Notes: generated from the letters alone by a model not told the origin. 64,000 bases of DNA from Gp13-AA77 sp035949375 (GCA_035949375.1 DASZIG010000060.1:57148-121147); one strand, 5' to 3'; positions 15,644 through 24,479 are shown, numbered from the stretch's first letter. Program-made: numbers and translations.

Positions 15644-18088
15644 ATGAGTTCAACTTTGTTTGCGGGACGTGAGAAAAGCGATACACGCGCGCTGCCCATG
15701 ATGCCGTTGCGCGACGTGGTGATTTTCCCCTATATGATGTCGGCGTTTGTGGTCGGGCGGGAGAGCTCCATCCGCGCGCTCGAAGACGCCCTGGCAGCCG
15801 ACAAGAAGATTTTTCTCGCCACCCAGCACGATGCTTCCGTGGACGAGCCCAAACCCAACGAGATTTACCAGGTGGGAACCATCGCCAATATCGTCCAGAG
15901 CGTGAAACTGCCGGACGGAAACATCAAGGTTCTGGTGGAGGGCGCCGAACGGGGCAAGATCCTGAAAGTGGCCAATGAGGAAGGGTACTTCCGGGTGACG
16001 GTACGCACCACCGCGTATCGTCCGGTATCGACCCCCAGCCTGGAACAACTTCAGCAGCGAGTGACGTCGCTCTTCGAGCAGTACGTGAAGCTCTCGCAAA
16101 GTCTGAACTATGAGACCATGATCGCGGCGGTGAAATCCGACGACATCGGGAAGTTCACGGATACGGTGGCCGCCAATCTCAATATTTCCATTGAGGAGAA
16201 GCAGGAACTGCTCGAAATCTTCGATCCTGTGGACCGCCTGACTCGGGTGGCGGACATCCTTGACATCGAGATCGAGAAGTTGAACGTGGATCGCACCATT
16301 CAGGGCCGCGTGAAGCGCCAGATGGAACGCGCCCAGCGCGAGTACTACCTGAACGAAAAGATCAAGGCGATTCAGAAGGAACTCGGACGCAACGAAAAGA
16401 ACGAAATCGACGAGTTGCGCAAGCGGATTGAAGCCTCGGGCATGACCAAGGACGCGCACGAGAAGGCCGATGCCGAGCTCGGCCGCCTCGAGATGATGCC
16501 GCCTATGTCGGCAGAGACCACGGTTTCGCGGAATTACCTGGAATGGCTGCTTTCCGTGCCGTGGAAGAAAAAGTCGAAGGAAGTGCGCAACATCCGCGCG
16601 GCCGAGAAGATCCTCGAAGAGGATCACTACGGGCTGGAGAAGATCAAGGAACGCATTCTGGAGTTTCTGGCGGTACGCCAGCTCGTCAAGGTGCCCAAGG
16701 GCTCGATTCTATGTTTCGTGGGACCGCCCGGCGTGGGAAAGACATCCCTCGGACGCTCGATCGCCCGGGCCACGGGGCGCAAATTCGTGAGGCTCTCCCT
16801 CGGCGGTGTGCGCGATGAGGCGGAGATCCGCGGTCACCGGCGGACGTACATCGGCGCCTTGCCCGGCCAGATCCTGCAAATGATGAAGAAGGCCGGCACG
16901 GTGAATCCCGTCTTCCTGCTCGACGAAGTTGACAAGATGAGCATGGATTTCCGCGGAGATCCCTCGGCGGCTTTGCTCGAGGTGCTGGATCCGGAGCAGA
17001 ACAGCACCTTTATGGACCATTACCTGGACGTGGAGTACGACCTCTCCAAGGTCTTTTTCATCACCACGGCCAATGTGATCCACACCATTCCCCAGCCGTT
17101 GCAGGACCGCATGGAGATCCTGCGCCTTTCAGGGTATACCGAGCCCGAGAAGCTGGAGATCGCCAAGCGATTCCTGGTGCGTAAGCAGCGCGAAGCCTGC
17201 GGCCTGAAGCCTGAGAATCTGACTTTTGCCGATGATGCCCTCCGAGGCGTGATCCGCAACTACACGCGCGAGGCCGGGGTCCGCAACCTCGAGCGGGAGG
17301 TTTCCAACATTTCCCGGAAGGTGGCCCGCAAGGTAGTTGCCGAGGGTCCGAAGCTGCAGGTCGAGGTCAAGGGCGAGGATCTCAGGGACTACCTGGGCGT
17401 GGTGAAGTTCCGCGACACGCGCGCCGAAGAGAAGAACGAGATCGGGCTGGCCGTCGGTCTTGCATGGACCGAAGTCGGCGGCGAGATTCTGCACATCGAA
17501 GCCACCATCATGCAGGGCAAGGGCCGTCCGCTGTTTACGGGAAAACTTGGCGAGGTGATGCAGGAATCGGGCCAGGCCGCCATGAGCTATGTGCGCTCGC
17601 GCGCGGCGCGCCTGGGTCTCGATCCCGATTTCTACCGCCGCTACGACATTCACGTTCACATACCTGAAGGCGCTATTCCCAAGGACGGCCCGTCGGCGGG
17701 AATCACCCTGGCCACTGCCATCGTCAGCGCCCTTACCCGGATTCCGGTGCGCCGCGACGTGGCCATGACGGGTGAGATTACCCTGCGAGGCAAGGTTCTG
17801 CCCATCGGCGGAATCAAGGAGAAGGTGCTGGCGGCGCATCGCCTGGGCGTGGCCACGGTGCTCCTGCCGCGCGACAACGAGAAGGACCTTCAGGAGATTC
17901 CTGCCAATATCCAGCAGGAGATCTCGCTTCGCTTTGTGGACACTATGGACGAGGTGCTCGAACTGGCCCTGGAACGCAAGATCGAGGAACAGTCTGTGCT
18001 GGTTCCCGAGGTCCTGCCGTCTCCTGCCGAGGCCAGGCCGGAGCTCGATGTTCCGGGCGAAGCCGAGCGCGGGCGATTGACCAATTAG
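15644..18088 (+). CDS. lon: ATP-dependent protease Lon
   Basis: Homo-oligomeric AAA+ protease for damaged and regulatory proteins; 814 aa. The N-terminal LON domain spans about 15-210 (LPMMPLRDVVIFPYM). Walker A GPPGVGKT is at 360-367 and Walker B VFLLDEVDK near 423-431. The C-terminal peptidase has the Ser684/Lys727 dyad (PKDGPSAGITLA and GGIKEKVLAAHR). ATG 15644 has a modest AAGAGG upstream. It follows clpX after 118 nt, so the window encodes both ClpXP and Lon in one stretch. Confidence 0.97.
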   Translation: MSSTLFAGREKSDTRALPMMPLRDVVIFPYMMSAFVVGRESSIRALEDALAADKKIFLATQHDASVDEPKPNEIYQVGTIANIVQSVKLPDGNIKVLVEGAERGKILKVANEEGYFRVTVRTTAYRPVSTPSLEQLQQRVTSLFEQYVKLSQSLNYETMIAAVKSDDIGKFTDTVAANLNISIEEKQELLEIFDPVDRLTRVADILDIEIEKLNVDRTIQGRVKRQMERAQREYYLNEKIKAIQKELGRNEKNEIDELRKRIEASGMTKDAHEKADAELGRLEMMPPMSAETTVSRNYLEWLLSVPWKKKSKEVRNIRAAEKILEEDHYGLEKIKERILEFLAVRQLVKVPKGSILCFVGPPGVGKTSLGRSIARATGRKFVRLSLGGVRDEAEIRGHRRTYIGALPGQILQMMKKAGTVNPVFLLDEVDKMSMDFRGDPSAALLEVLDPEQNSTFMDHYLDVEYDLSKVFFITTANVIHTIPQPLQDRMEILRLSGYTEPEKLEIAKRFLVRKQREACGLKPENLTFADDALRGVIRNYTREAGVRNLEREVSNISRKVARKVVAEGPKLQVEVKGEDLRDYLGVVKFRDTRAEEKNEIGLAVGLAWTEVGGEILHIEATIMQGKGRPLFTGKLGEVMQESGQAAMSYVRSRAARLGLDPDFYRRYDIHVHIPEGAIPKDGPSAGITLATAIVSALTRIPVRRDVAMTGEITLRGKVLPIGGIKEKVLAAHRLGVATVLLPRDNEKDLQEIPANIQQEISLRFVDTMDEVLELALERKIEEQSVLVPEVLPSPAEARPELDVPGEAERGRLTN

Positions 18089-18450
18089 CGTTGTGGAAGG
18101 TCGAGTCCAAAGAGCAGATTTCGTGAAAAAAAGAGCCTGCGGGCAGAAACCAAACGGCGTCGAGTTGCATCGAATCGCCGGAAGTAGTAACCTGAACACT
18201 GAGCCGCACTGTTTCCCCGTCGGGTTTAGCTGTGCTGATGCCTGTCGTCGAAGATCCACGTTGAGGCCCGTTGAGACCACCCTGAAACTGTTGAACGTGT
18301 GTCCAGTTGCGGCCTCGCTGGTGTAAAAATCCCACTGTGCCACCCAATATGATGAGTGAACCTGAAGAGAACGGCCAAGGCCAAGCGGGCCGCGCCGTAC
18401 CGAAGAGGGGTGCGCCCGCTCGCCACCCCGCCAAGAAGAGAGAAACCGAA
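18089..18450. other. lon-rho spacer / possible rho leader
   Basis: About 360 bp without a convincing gene. The rho reading frame stays open back to 18307, but those codons are not preceded by a ribosome site. The region between 18130 and 18330 is C-rich in places with few strong hairpins. A long untranslated leader would suit the Rho self-attenuation known in other bacteria, but nothing in the sequence proves it. Confidence 0.3.
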
Positions 18451-19773
18451 ATGCCCGCCAAACACGCCGAAGAAGTCCAAGAGGAGAAGATCGCCGAGTT
18501 GAAGGAAGGCGAAGTCCTCGACATCGCCAAGCTGAAAGAGATGAACATCACCACGCTGGTGAACGTCGCCAAGGACCTGGCGGTGCCGGGCGCGAGCGCC
18601 TTGCGCAAGCAGGAACTGATCTTCAAGATCCTCCAGGCGCAGACTGAAAAGAGCGGTCTGATCTTCTCCGAGGGTGTTCTCGAGTGCCTGCCGGACGGCT
18701 TCGGCTTCCTGCGCGCGCCGGACTACAACTATCTGCCTGGTCCGGATGACATCTATGTCTCGCCTTCCCAGATCCGTAAGTTCGACCTGCGCACCGGCGA
18801 CACGGTCTCGGGCCAGATCCGGCCGCCCAAGGAGGGCGAGCGCTACTTCGCGCTCATCAAGGTCGAGGCCATCAACTTCGAGCCGCCCGAGGAATCACGC
18901 GACAAGATTTTCTTTGACAACCTCACGCCGCTCTATCCGCAGGAGCGCATCCGCCTGGAGACTCTCAGGGAAAACATCTCCGCGCGGGTGCTCGATCTGC
19001 TGACGCCGATCGGCAAGGGGCAACGCGGCCTGATCGTGGCGCCGCCGCGCACCGGCAAGACCATGTTGCTGCAGACCATCGCCAACTCGGTCAGCACCAA
19101 TCACCCCGAGGTCACCCTCATCGTGCTGCTCATCGACGAGCGTCCGGAAGAAGTCACGGACATGCAGCGCACGGTCAAGGGTGAGGTGATCAGCTCCACT
19201 TTCGACGAACCCGCGGCGCGCCACGTTCAAGTGGCGGAGATGGTGATTGAGAAAGCCAAGCGGCTGGTGGAACACAAGCGCGACGTGGTGATCCTGCTCG
19301 ACTCCATCACCCGGCTGGCGCGCGCTTACAACACCGTTGTGCCGCCCTCGGGCAAGGTGCTTTCCGGCGGCGTGGATTCGAACGCGCTGCAGCGTCCCAA
19401 GCGCTTTTTCGGAGCCGCCCGCAACATCGAGGAAGGCGGCAGCCTCACCATCATCGCGACGGCCCTGATTGACACGGGCAGCCGCATGGACGACGTGATC
19501 TTCGAAGAGTTCAAAGGCACCGGCAACATGGAAATCAACCTCGACCGGAAACTCGTCGACAAGCGCGTCTTTCCGGCCATCGACATCAACCGCTCCGCCA
19601 CCCGCAAGGAAGAGTTGCTGGTCCCGAAGGATGAACTCAACCGCATCTGGGTGCTCCGCAAGGTGCTGAGCCCGCTTTCGCCGGTGGAAAGCATGGAGCT
19701 CATCATCGACAAGCTCGCCAAGTCCAAATCGAACGGCGACTTTCTGGCCTCGATGAGCAACGGCGGACGATAA
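18451..19773 (+). CDS. rho: Transcription termination factor Rho
   Basis: Hexameric RNA helicase that ends transcription; 440 aa from the chosen start. The N-terminal Rho domain is at 20-55 (DIAKLKEMNITTLVNVAKDL). The cold-shock RNA-binding fold includes GFGFLR at 83-88, and the P-loop APPRTGKT is at 197-204. ATG 18451 is chosen because GAAGAGAG lies 8 nt upstream; ATGs at 18349 and 18352 would add about 33 basic, Ala/Pro-rich residues and have no ribosome site. The 3' end abuts a two-armed 7-nt array shared with the convergent cmk gene. Confidence 0.95.
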   Translation: MPAKHAEEVQEEKIAELKEGEVLDIAKLKEMNITTLVNVAKDLAVPGASALRKQELIFKILQAQTEKSGLIFSEGVLECLPDGFGFLRAPDYNYLPGPDDIYVSPSQIRKFDLRTGDTVSGQIRPPKEGERYFALIKVEAINFEPPEESRDKIFFDNLTPLYPQERIRLETLRENISARVLDLLTPIGKGQRGLIVAPPRTGKTMLLQTIANSVSTNHPEVTLIVLLIDERPEEVTDMQRTVKGEVISSTFDEPAARHVQVAEMVIEKAKRLVEHKRDVVILLDSITRLARAYNTVVPPSGKVLSGGVDSNALQRPKRFFGAARNIEEGGSLTIIATALIDTGSRMDDVIFEEFKGTGNMEINLDRKLVDKRVFPAIDINRSATRKEELLVPKDELNRIWVLRKVLSPLSPVESMELIIDKLAKSKSNGDFLASMSNGGR

Positions 19774-19776
19774 TGC

Positions 19777-19858
19777 GAACGATGAATTCTGAATGATGAA
19801 GAATGAACGGTCCTCGTTCGTTCTTCATTGTTCGGCGTTCATCCTTCCGCGTTCCCAA
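19777..19858. repeat. Two-armed 7-nt array between rho and cmk
   Basis: Left arm at 19777-19811: GAACGAT, GAATTCT, GAATGAT, GAAGAAT, GAACGGT. Right arm from 19817: TTCGTTC, TTCATTG, TTCGGCG, TTCATCC, TTCCGCG, TTCCCAA, in strict 7-nt phase. The arms are roughly complementary, for example GAAGAATGAACG pairs with CGTTCGTTCTTC. The array covers the convergent gene ends and encodes the last six codons or so of cmk, including its stop. Confidence 0.85.
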
Positions 19859-20528
19859 TCAACCCTCTTTCCCTCGCCAGATTCAAGATTCGTTCCACAA
19901 CTTCGTCAGCGCTGAGCCCGGTTGAATCGATGCGCACCGCGTCCGCGGCGGGCATGAGCGGTGAGACCTTGCGCTCGGCGTCGAGTTGGTCGCGCACGCG
20001 GATCTCCTCCGCTGTTTGCGCGAGGCTCGTGCCGCCCTGTCCGCCCTCCTGATCCAGCCTGCGCCGGGCTCGCTCCTGGGGATCGGCCTCGAGAAAGATC
20101 TTCAGCGATGCGTCCGGAAAGACCACGGTTCCGATATCGCGGCCTTCCATGACCACGCCCGCGCCGGCGGCGGCTTGACGCTGCAAGGCCACGAGCCTTT
20201 GCCGCACTTCGGGCACGCGCGAAACCCACGCGGCAGCCTGGGTGACCTGAGCCGTGCGGATCAAACCCGTCACGTCGCGCCCGTCGAGCAGAATGCGCCG
20301 ATCGCCGTCCGGAGCCGCGAAGTCGATCTTGCTGCGATTCATCAGCGCCGTCACCGCCGCCGGATCGGCGGGCGAGACGCCGCTTTCCACCACCTTGAGC
20401 GCGGCCGCGCGATAGGACGCTCCGCTGTCGACGTAGGCTAGTCCAATACGCTCGGCCAGGGTCCGCGCCACGGTGCTCTTCCCGGCTCCGGCCGGCCCGT
20501 CAATGGCAATAATCAAAGGTTTTCGCAT
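19839..20528 (-). CDS. cmk: Cytidylate kinase
   Basis: Phosphorylates CMP and dCMP to the diphosphates in pyrimidine nucleotide metabolism; 229 aa. The P-loop GPAGAGKST lies near residue 10. The CMP-binding motif DSGASYRAAAL follows, and the core MEGRDIGTVVFPDASLKIFL is typical of Cmk. The start is the third of three closely spaced ATGCGAA copies, chosen because MRKPLIIAIDG matches family N-termini; the longer frame adds 20 unrelated residues. The last residues (GNAEG) are encoded inside the 7-nt array. mutL lies about 30 nt upstream of the longer frame on the same strand. Confidence 0.93.
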   Translation of the reverse strand: MRKPLIIAIDGPAGAGKSTVARTLAERIGLAYVDSGASYRAAALKVVESGVSPADPAAVTALMNRSKIDFAAPDGDRRILLDGRDVTGLIRTAQVTQAAAWVSRVPEVRQRLVALQRQAAAGAGVVMEGRDIGTVVFPDASLKIFLEADPQERARRRLDQEGGQGGTSLAQTAEEIRVRDQLDAERKVSPLMPAADAVRIDSTGLSADEVVERILNLARERGLIGNAEG

Positions 20529-20621
20529 GGTCTTCGCATGGTTTTCGCATGATTGCGCCGAACCGGAAATATCCTTCGGGGCGAACAACTCAACCGGCGG
20601 AGTCCGGGCGCACCCGTGGCC

Positions 20622-22733
20622 TCAGACCCGCCGGAAGGCCCGCTCCAGATCCTTGATGGTATAACGCAGCATCACCGGGCGCCCGTGCGGACAGGCCATG
20701 GGCGACTCGGCGCGCGCGAGTTCGGTCAGCAGCCATTCCATCTTGGTGCGATCGAGCGCCATGTGGATCTTGATGGCGGCGCGGCACGCGAGTGAGGCGC
20801 TGATGCGGCCGCGCAGCACCTCCAGCGTCACGTCGCCGGATTCCCGGCTCACTCCGTCCAGAATCTCGACGAGCAGCCGCTCCACATCCGCGGCGGCAAG
20901 CTCCGCCGGCGCGGTCTTGACGGCCACCGTTCGTTGGCCGAAAGGCTCCACGTCAAATCCATTGGCCCGGAGTTCGCCGGCGATCTCTTCAAAGACCGCC
21001 TGCTGGCCGGGCTTGAGCTCGATGATGATCGGCAACAGCAGCCGCTGAGCCTCCACGGTGCGTTCGCGCACCTGCCGCAGGTGCTTCTCAAACAGAACCC
21101 GCTCATGGGCAGCGTGTTGATCCAAGATCCACAGGCCGGTGCCGTTGGTCGCCACGATGTAGCTTTCCTCCACCTGCCCGAGCGGTCGCAGGTCAGCGGG
21201 GAACTCCGGACCGGACGCTGAGGGCGCTGCCTGCTGCCCGCGCGGCGAGACCGCGGGAGCGTCGCCCGGCGCGCACGACCCCGGCGACGCCGTGGCAGCG
21301 CCGTCGGCGGTTGGGCCTGACGCAGCCGGAAATGGCCCGGCAACAGGCGCCCACGCGGGAGTCAACCCGACGGGTCCGGACGATTCTTCGGGCCGCGCCG
21401 CAACGAGCGGCAGTCGGCCGGTGACGGGCACGGGCCTGGGCGTCGTCAGGCTGAATCCTGCGGGGGTAGGTTTCGCTCGCGCAGCCGCCAAAGCGGAAGG
21501 CAGGGACGCTTCGGGACCGCGCTCTGCGCGCGGCGAAGAGCCGGACGGAGCCTGGACCCGAGGCGGAACGCCGGCGGGCGCGCCCAAACCCGGGGTTTCT
21601 TCCGCCAGCGTTTCCATGGCCTCGAGATCTTCAATGGCGGTTTCCGCGACAGCGCGGCGCAGCGGGAAGGGAGCCACGGGGCGCGCCGCCACCAGCGCCT
21701 GGCGGATCACGTCGCGGGTGAAATCGTGGATGAAGCTCGAGCGCCGGAAGCGCACCTCGGTTTTCGAGGGATGAACGTTGACGTCGACTTCCTGGGGCGG
21801 CAGTTCGAGAAAGATCAGCGCCACAGGAAACATCCGGGGCGGCAGAATGTTGCGATACGCCTCGGTGATGGCGTGCAGGATCAAGCGGTCGCGCACCAGG
21901 CGGCGATTGACGAAGAAGTAGACCTCGTTGCGATTCAGCCTCTGCACTTCGGGCTTCGATACGAAGCCGCTGATGCGCACGATGCCGGCGGGCTCCGGGA
22001 CCTCGTTCTCTTCGAGCGCGCCGAAGGAGGACTCGCTCGGCAGGCGGCGCTCCACCGGCGCCATCTCGATCAACTGGTCGAGCGTCTGCCCGCCCAGTAA
22101 CTGGTAGACCCGCGTTCGGGCATCGGGCGCGGGCGGGGCGTTCAGCACCTCGTGCGTCATGGAGGTCAGCCGGAAGCTCTTTTCGGGGTGCGCGAGCGCG
22201 TAGTGCGTAACCAGGCTCGCAATGTGGCCTAGTTCCGTGGATTCCGATTTCAGAAATTTGCGGCGCGCCGGAGTATTGAAGAAAAGGTCGCGCGCCTCGA
22301 TGCGCGTGCCCTGCGGCCAGGCGATTTCCTTGACGTCGCGCAGCTTGCCGCCCGCGATTTCCACCCGCGTCCCGGCCCCTTCCGACGCCGCGCGCGTTTC
22401 GAGCCCCACCCGCGCCACGGCGGCGATGGAGGGCAGGGCCTCGCCGCGAAAACCAAGCGTCGCGATCTCGAGCAGGTCCTGGGCCTCGCGGATCTTGCTG
22501 GTGGCGTGGCGCTCGAAGGCCAGCAGCGCGTCGTCACGGCCCATGCCGCAGCCGTCGTCGGTCACGCGAATCAGGCGCTTTCCGCCGGCCTCGACCTCGA
22601 TTTCAAGCCGCGACGCTCCGGCGTCGAGCGAGTTTTCGAGGAGTTCCTTCACGATGGACGCCGGACGCTCCACCACCTCGCCGGCGGCGATCTGGTTGGC
22701 AACGCGGTCAGGCAGGATGTGGATGACTGACAT
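20622..22733 (-). CDS. mutL: DNA mismatch repair protein MutL (endonuclease type)
   Basis: Links mismatch recognition to strand removal; 703 aa. The N-terminal GHKL ATPase domain has NQIAAGEVVERPASIVKELL, the DAGAS motif and FRGEALPSIAAVA. Residues about 350-500 form a Pro/Ala-rich linker. The C-terminal domain carries the metal-binding endonuclease motif DQHAAHERVLFE near residue 537, plus ACRAAIK and CPHGRP, so this MutL should nick DNA itself as in bacteria lacking MutH. No mutS is in the window. The upstream spacer carries an 8-nt repeat array. Confidence 0.95.
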   Translation of the reverse strand: MSVIHILPDRVANQIAAGEVVERPASIVKELLENSLDAGASRLEIEVEAGGKRLIRVTDDGCGMGRDDALLAFERHATSKIREAQDLLEIATLGFRGEALPSIAAVARVGLETRAASEGAGTRVEIAGGKLRDVKEIAWPQGTRIEARDLFFNTPARRKFLKSESTELGHIASLVTHYALAHPEKSFRLTSMTHEVLNAPPAPDARTRVYQLLGGQTLDQLIEMAPVERRLPSESSFGALEENEVPEPAGIVRISGFVSKPEVQRLNRNEVYFFVNRRLVRDRLILHAITEAYRNILPPRMFPVALIFLELPPQEVDVNVHPSKTEVRFRRSSFIHDFTRDVIRQALVAARPVAPFPLRRAVAETAIEDLEAMETLAEETPGLGAPAGVPPRVQAPSGSSPRAERGPEASLPSALAAARAKPTPAGFSLTTPRPVPVTGRLPLVAARPEESSGPVGLTPAWAPVAGPFPAASGPTADGAATASPGSCAPGDAPAVSPRGQQAAPSASGPEFPADLRPLGQVEESYIVATNGTGLWILDQHAAHERVLFEKHLRQVRERTVEAQRLLLPIIIELKPGQQAVFEEIAGELRANGFDVEPFGQRTVAVKTAPAELAAADVERLLVEILDGVSRESGDVTLEVLRGRISASLACRAAIKIHMALDRTKMEWLLTELARAESPMACPHGRPVMLRYTIKDLERAFRRV

Positions 22734-22737
22734 TGAG

Positions 22738-22806
22738 CAATTTGGTGATCGGGCGATTGAGTGATTGACTCATTGAATCAATGAGCCAATGAGTCAATAA
22801 ATCAAT
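22738..22806. repeat. Two-armed 8-nt array upstream of mutL
   Basis: Left units GATTGAGT, GATTGACT, CATTGAAT are followed by right units in the opposite sense, CAATGAGC, CAATGAGT, CAATAAAT. The whole segment is a near-palindrome centred around 22780. It resembles the 7-nt arrays in layout but with an 8-nt period. It lies immediately upstream of the mutL start codon, so it should be in its leader or promoter. Confidence 0.7.
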
Positions 22807-22832
22807 CGGCTGAATTCTAACTTTGCAATTCT

Positions 22833-22974
22833 AGCGCCCGCGAAGCGTAGGCCCTGAAAGGGCGTGGTCAAGTGCGCAAATTTAGTCAGCCCCGAAGGGG
22901 CGCAACATCACAGCCCTGGGCAACGCCCAGGGTTGAAGTTCAGCGCCCGCAAACCGTAAGCCCTGAAAGGGCCC
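22833..22974. repeat. REP-like palindromes, left of the RAYT transposase
   Basis: Two direct copies of a unit beginning AGCGCCCGC and containing the palindrome GCCCTGAAAGGGC occur at 22833-22863 and 22942-22972, 109 bp apart. Between them are the palindromes GCCCCGAAGGGGC (22889-22901) and CCCTGGGCAACGCCCAGGG (22914-22932). They match in style the copies on the right side of the transposase remnant, as in REP/RAYT units. Confidence 0.75.
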
Positions 22975-22988
22975 AACAGAAATCGCGA

Positions 22989-23433
22989 TCAATCCCAAAC
23001 GTACCTTTCATCGTACTCGACCTTGTACTTCGCCAGGAACTTCCGGTACTCGTCCTGAAAACTCACCCCCGTATGGTGCGCTTCCTGTTGCTCGATATAC
23101 CCGGCGACCTCATCCGCCTCTGCCGGACTCACCGCCATAGCCGCTCTGCCAGTGGAATCCTCCGAGGCCCCGCTGCTGAGTCTTGATCCATTTTGACGAA
23201 CTCGTTTTGATTTCCTCGACAACTTTGGCGAGCCCCAGGTTTTTCGAGAGGCGGAAAAGAATGTGCACATGGTCGCTCATGCCTCCGGCCTTGACAGCCG
23301 CGCAGTCCTGACTGTTGAGGACGGTGGCCAGATACGCATGCACGCCAGGGTGGAGGGAGCCGAGGAGCATGGGTTCGCGATCCTTGGTGCTGAATATGAG
23401 GTGGACGTAGATCATGGATAGCGATTGGCTCAT
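22989..23433 (-). pseudogene. REP-associated (IS200/IS605-like, RAYT) transposase, frameshifted
   Basis: The 5' part (from ATG 23433) encodes IYVHLIFSTKDREP and the HUH motif SDHVHILFRL, typical of the Y1 transposase family acting on REP palindromes. After QSGYG, near 23145, the frame shifts; the rest continues in another frame as AVSPAEADEVAGYIEQQEAHH and ends DEYRKFLAKYKVEYDERYVWD minus one residue before stop 22989. That tail holds the conserved YI..QE.HH segment expected around the catalytic Tyr. The joined product would be about 147 aa, the usual size. REP palindromes flank it on both sides. As read it cannot make a full protein unless the ribosome shifts frame. Confidence 0.85.
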
Positions 23434-23446
23434 CTGTTTATGTGGG

Positions 23447-23603
23447 CCGCCCTTTCAGGGCTCGATTCCTACAAATGCCTGTACCCGGCCCAGGCCGTTG
23501 GCCTGGGCTGTGATGGACCGCCCTTTCAGGGCTCGATTCCTGGAAGGCACGTTAACCTCACCCAGGCCGTTGGCCTGGGCTATGATGGATCGCCTCTTCG
23601 GGG
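23447..23603. repeat. Tandem REP-like units, right of the RAYT transposase
   Basis: Two direct copies of a 71-72-bp unit (23447-23517 and 23518-23589) each begin CCGCCCTTTCAGGGCTCGAT and contain the palindrome CCCAGGCCGTTGGCCTGGG. A third, partial copy starts at 23590 (TCGCCTCTTCGGGG). The palindromes correspond to those left of the transposase. The array overlaps the 3' end of the DUF2442 gene and supplies its final codons and stop. Confidence 0.8.
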
Positions 23604-23873
23604 CTGCGTCGGCCGCGCGACATGAGCGGATACCGTTCCGGGTTGCTCGATCGATTCAACCGCCAGATCGACGTCAAGATTGGGCCAATAAAGGTGACCC
23701 GGATGAGGCCGCTCGACCTTAAGAATGCCCGAAACGGGCGCCTGCTTGAACCACGGGAACTCACGGAACGGAACGAATAACTCTCGCTCATCGAGCATCA
23801 GCCAGAAGCCGTGGCTCGAAATGTTCGTGACCTCAACGGCTAAAGGACTCGACCCAAGCTCTTCGGATCTCAT
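23580..23873 (-). CDS. DUF2442 domain protein
   Basis: 97 aa. Residues 10-75 match DUF2442: EVTNISSHGFWLMLDERELF, then VPFREFPWFKQAPV and HPGHLYWPNLDVDLAVESI. The fold is small and often encoded beside DUF4160 genes; the pair has been viewed as a possible toxin-antitoxin-like or accessory module, but its function is not established. The ATG at 23873 lies inside the 3' end of the DUF4160-like pseudogene, as in a coupled operon. The last dozen residues (ARPTQPRRGDPS) come from REP sequence. It is the only intact member of the three-gene DUF group here. Confidence 0.75.
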   Translation of the reverse strand: MRSEELGSSPLAVEVTNISSHGFWLMLDERELFVPFREFPWFKQAPVSGILKVERPHPGHLYWPNLDVDLAVESIEQPGTVSAHVARPTQPRRGDPS

Positions 23874-24010
23874 CTTGATGCTCCTCCACCAATTTCTTGT
23901 GTCGCTCTCAAATCTGCATCCCTTAGACCATAGTTCCGAGCCAATTCGATAGCCGGTTCGAGCCAGACCTTAACCCCGCCCCGGGCGACGGAGCTGTGGG
24001 AACCGCTCAT
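23833..24010 (-). pseudogene. DUF4160-like small gene, frameshifted
   Basis: From ATG 24010 the frame reads GVKVWLEPAIELARNYGLRD, characteristic of the DUF4160 group that accompanies DUF2442, but soon ends at EIGGGASR. One base over, the expected C-terminus continues as KLVEEHQDEIRRAWVESFSR up to a stop at 23833. The break is near 23905. The start overlaps the end of the DUF4288 frame and the end overlaps the DUF2442 start, so the three genes form a tight overlapping set. The N-terminal about 15 residues do not match the family well. Confidence 0.65.
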
Positions 24011-24417
24011 AAACCTCCCGAATAATGTCTCCAGCGGCGTAATCGGGGCCTGCGGACGGGCGTATTGGGGCGAAGACGCCCAGTTGTTCCTTCGGTACGG
24101 TCCATCTGCTGAATTCCTCCTCACTCATCTGAACTTGCTCGTGAAAACTGAGCTCGGCTCCGTGCTCTAACTCATCGTGGATCACATTAAGGTCATGTAG
24201 TCCCTTGAAGAGAAACTGCACGCGTTTGCCGTGGGTTCTCGTAAGACGTTTCGCTCTGCTTTCCTAGGGCAAGTGACTTATCGTACGCTTCCTCTGGCGA
24301 GTCGGCTCGCACCAAAACTGTGTTGGTGTGCACCACGCTCCTTGGATCATCGTCAATGGTGATTTCTAGAACGATCTCAGCCAGATACCACTTCGCATCT
24401 GCGGGTATGAATCCCAA
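23970..24417 (-). pseudogene. DUF4288 family gene, frameshifted
   Basis: The 5' part, from a TTG at 24417, reads KWYLAEIVLEITIDDDPRSV and DSPEEAYDKSLALGKQSETS, typical of DUF4288. Near 24228 the frame breaks: ENPR is followed by a short nonsense tail, while one frame over GKRVQFLFKGLHDLNVIHDE continues the family exactly. One extra C after ENP would explain the shift. The remainder reads on to stop 23970 with an extra about 50 residues. Function unknown. The local sequence looks more A+T-rich than the neighbouring core genes, in keeping with accessory DNA. Confidence 0.7.
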
Positions 24418-24479
24418 GCCTCACCTCACTGACGAGCCGAAGAGGGCTACCGAACATCGGTTCTTACCCTTCCGATGTA

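Noticed and set aside
22989..24417. Integrated phage or genomic island
   Set aside because: No integrase, tRNA target or phage structural gene; the patch is small and explained by a RAYT remnant and small accessory genes.
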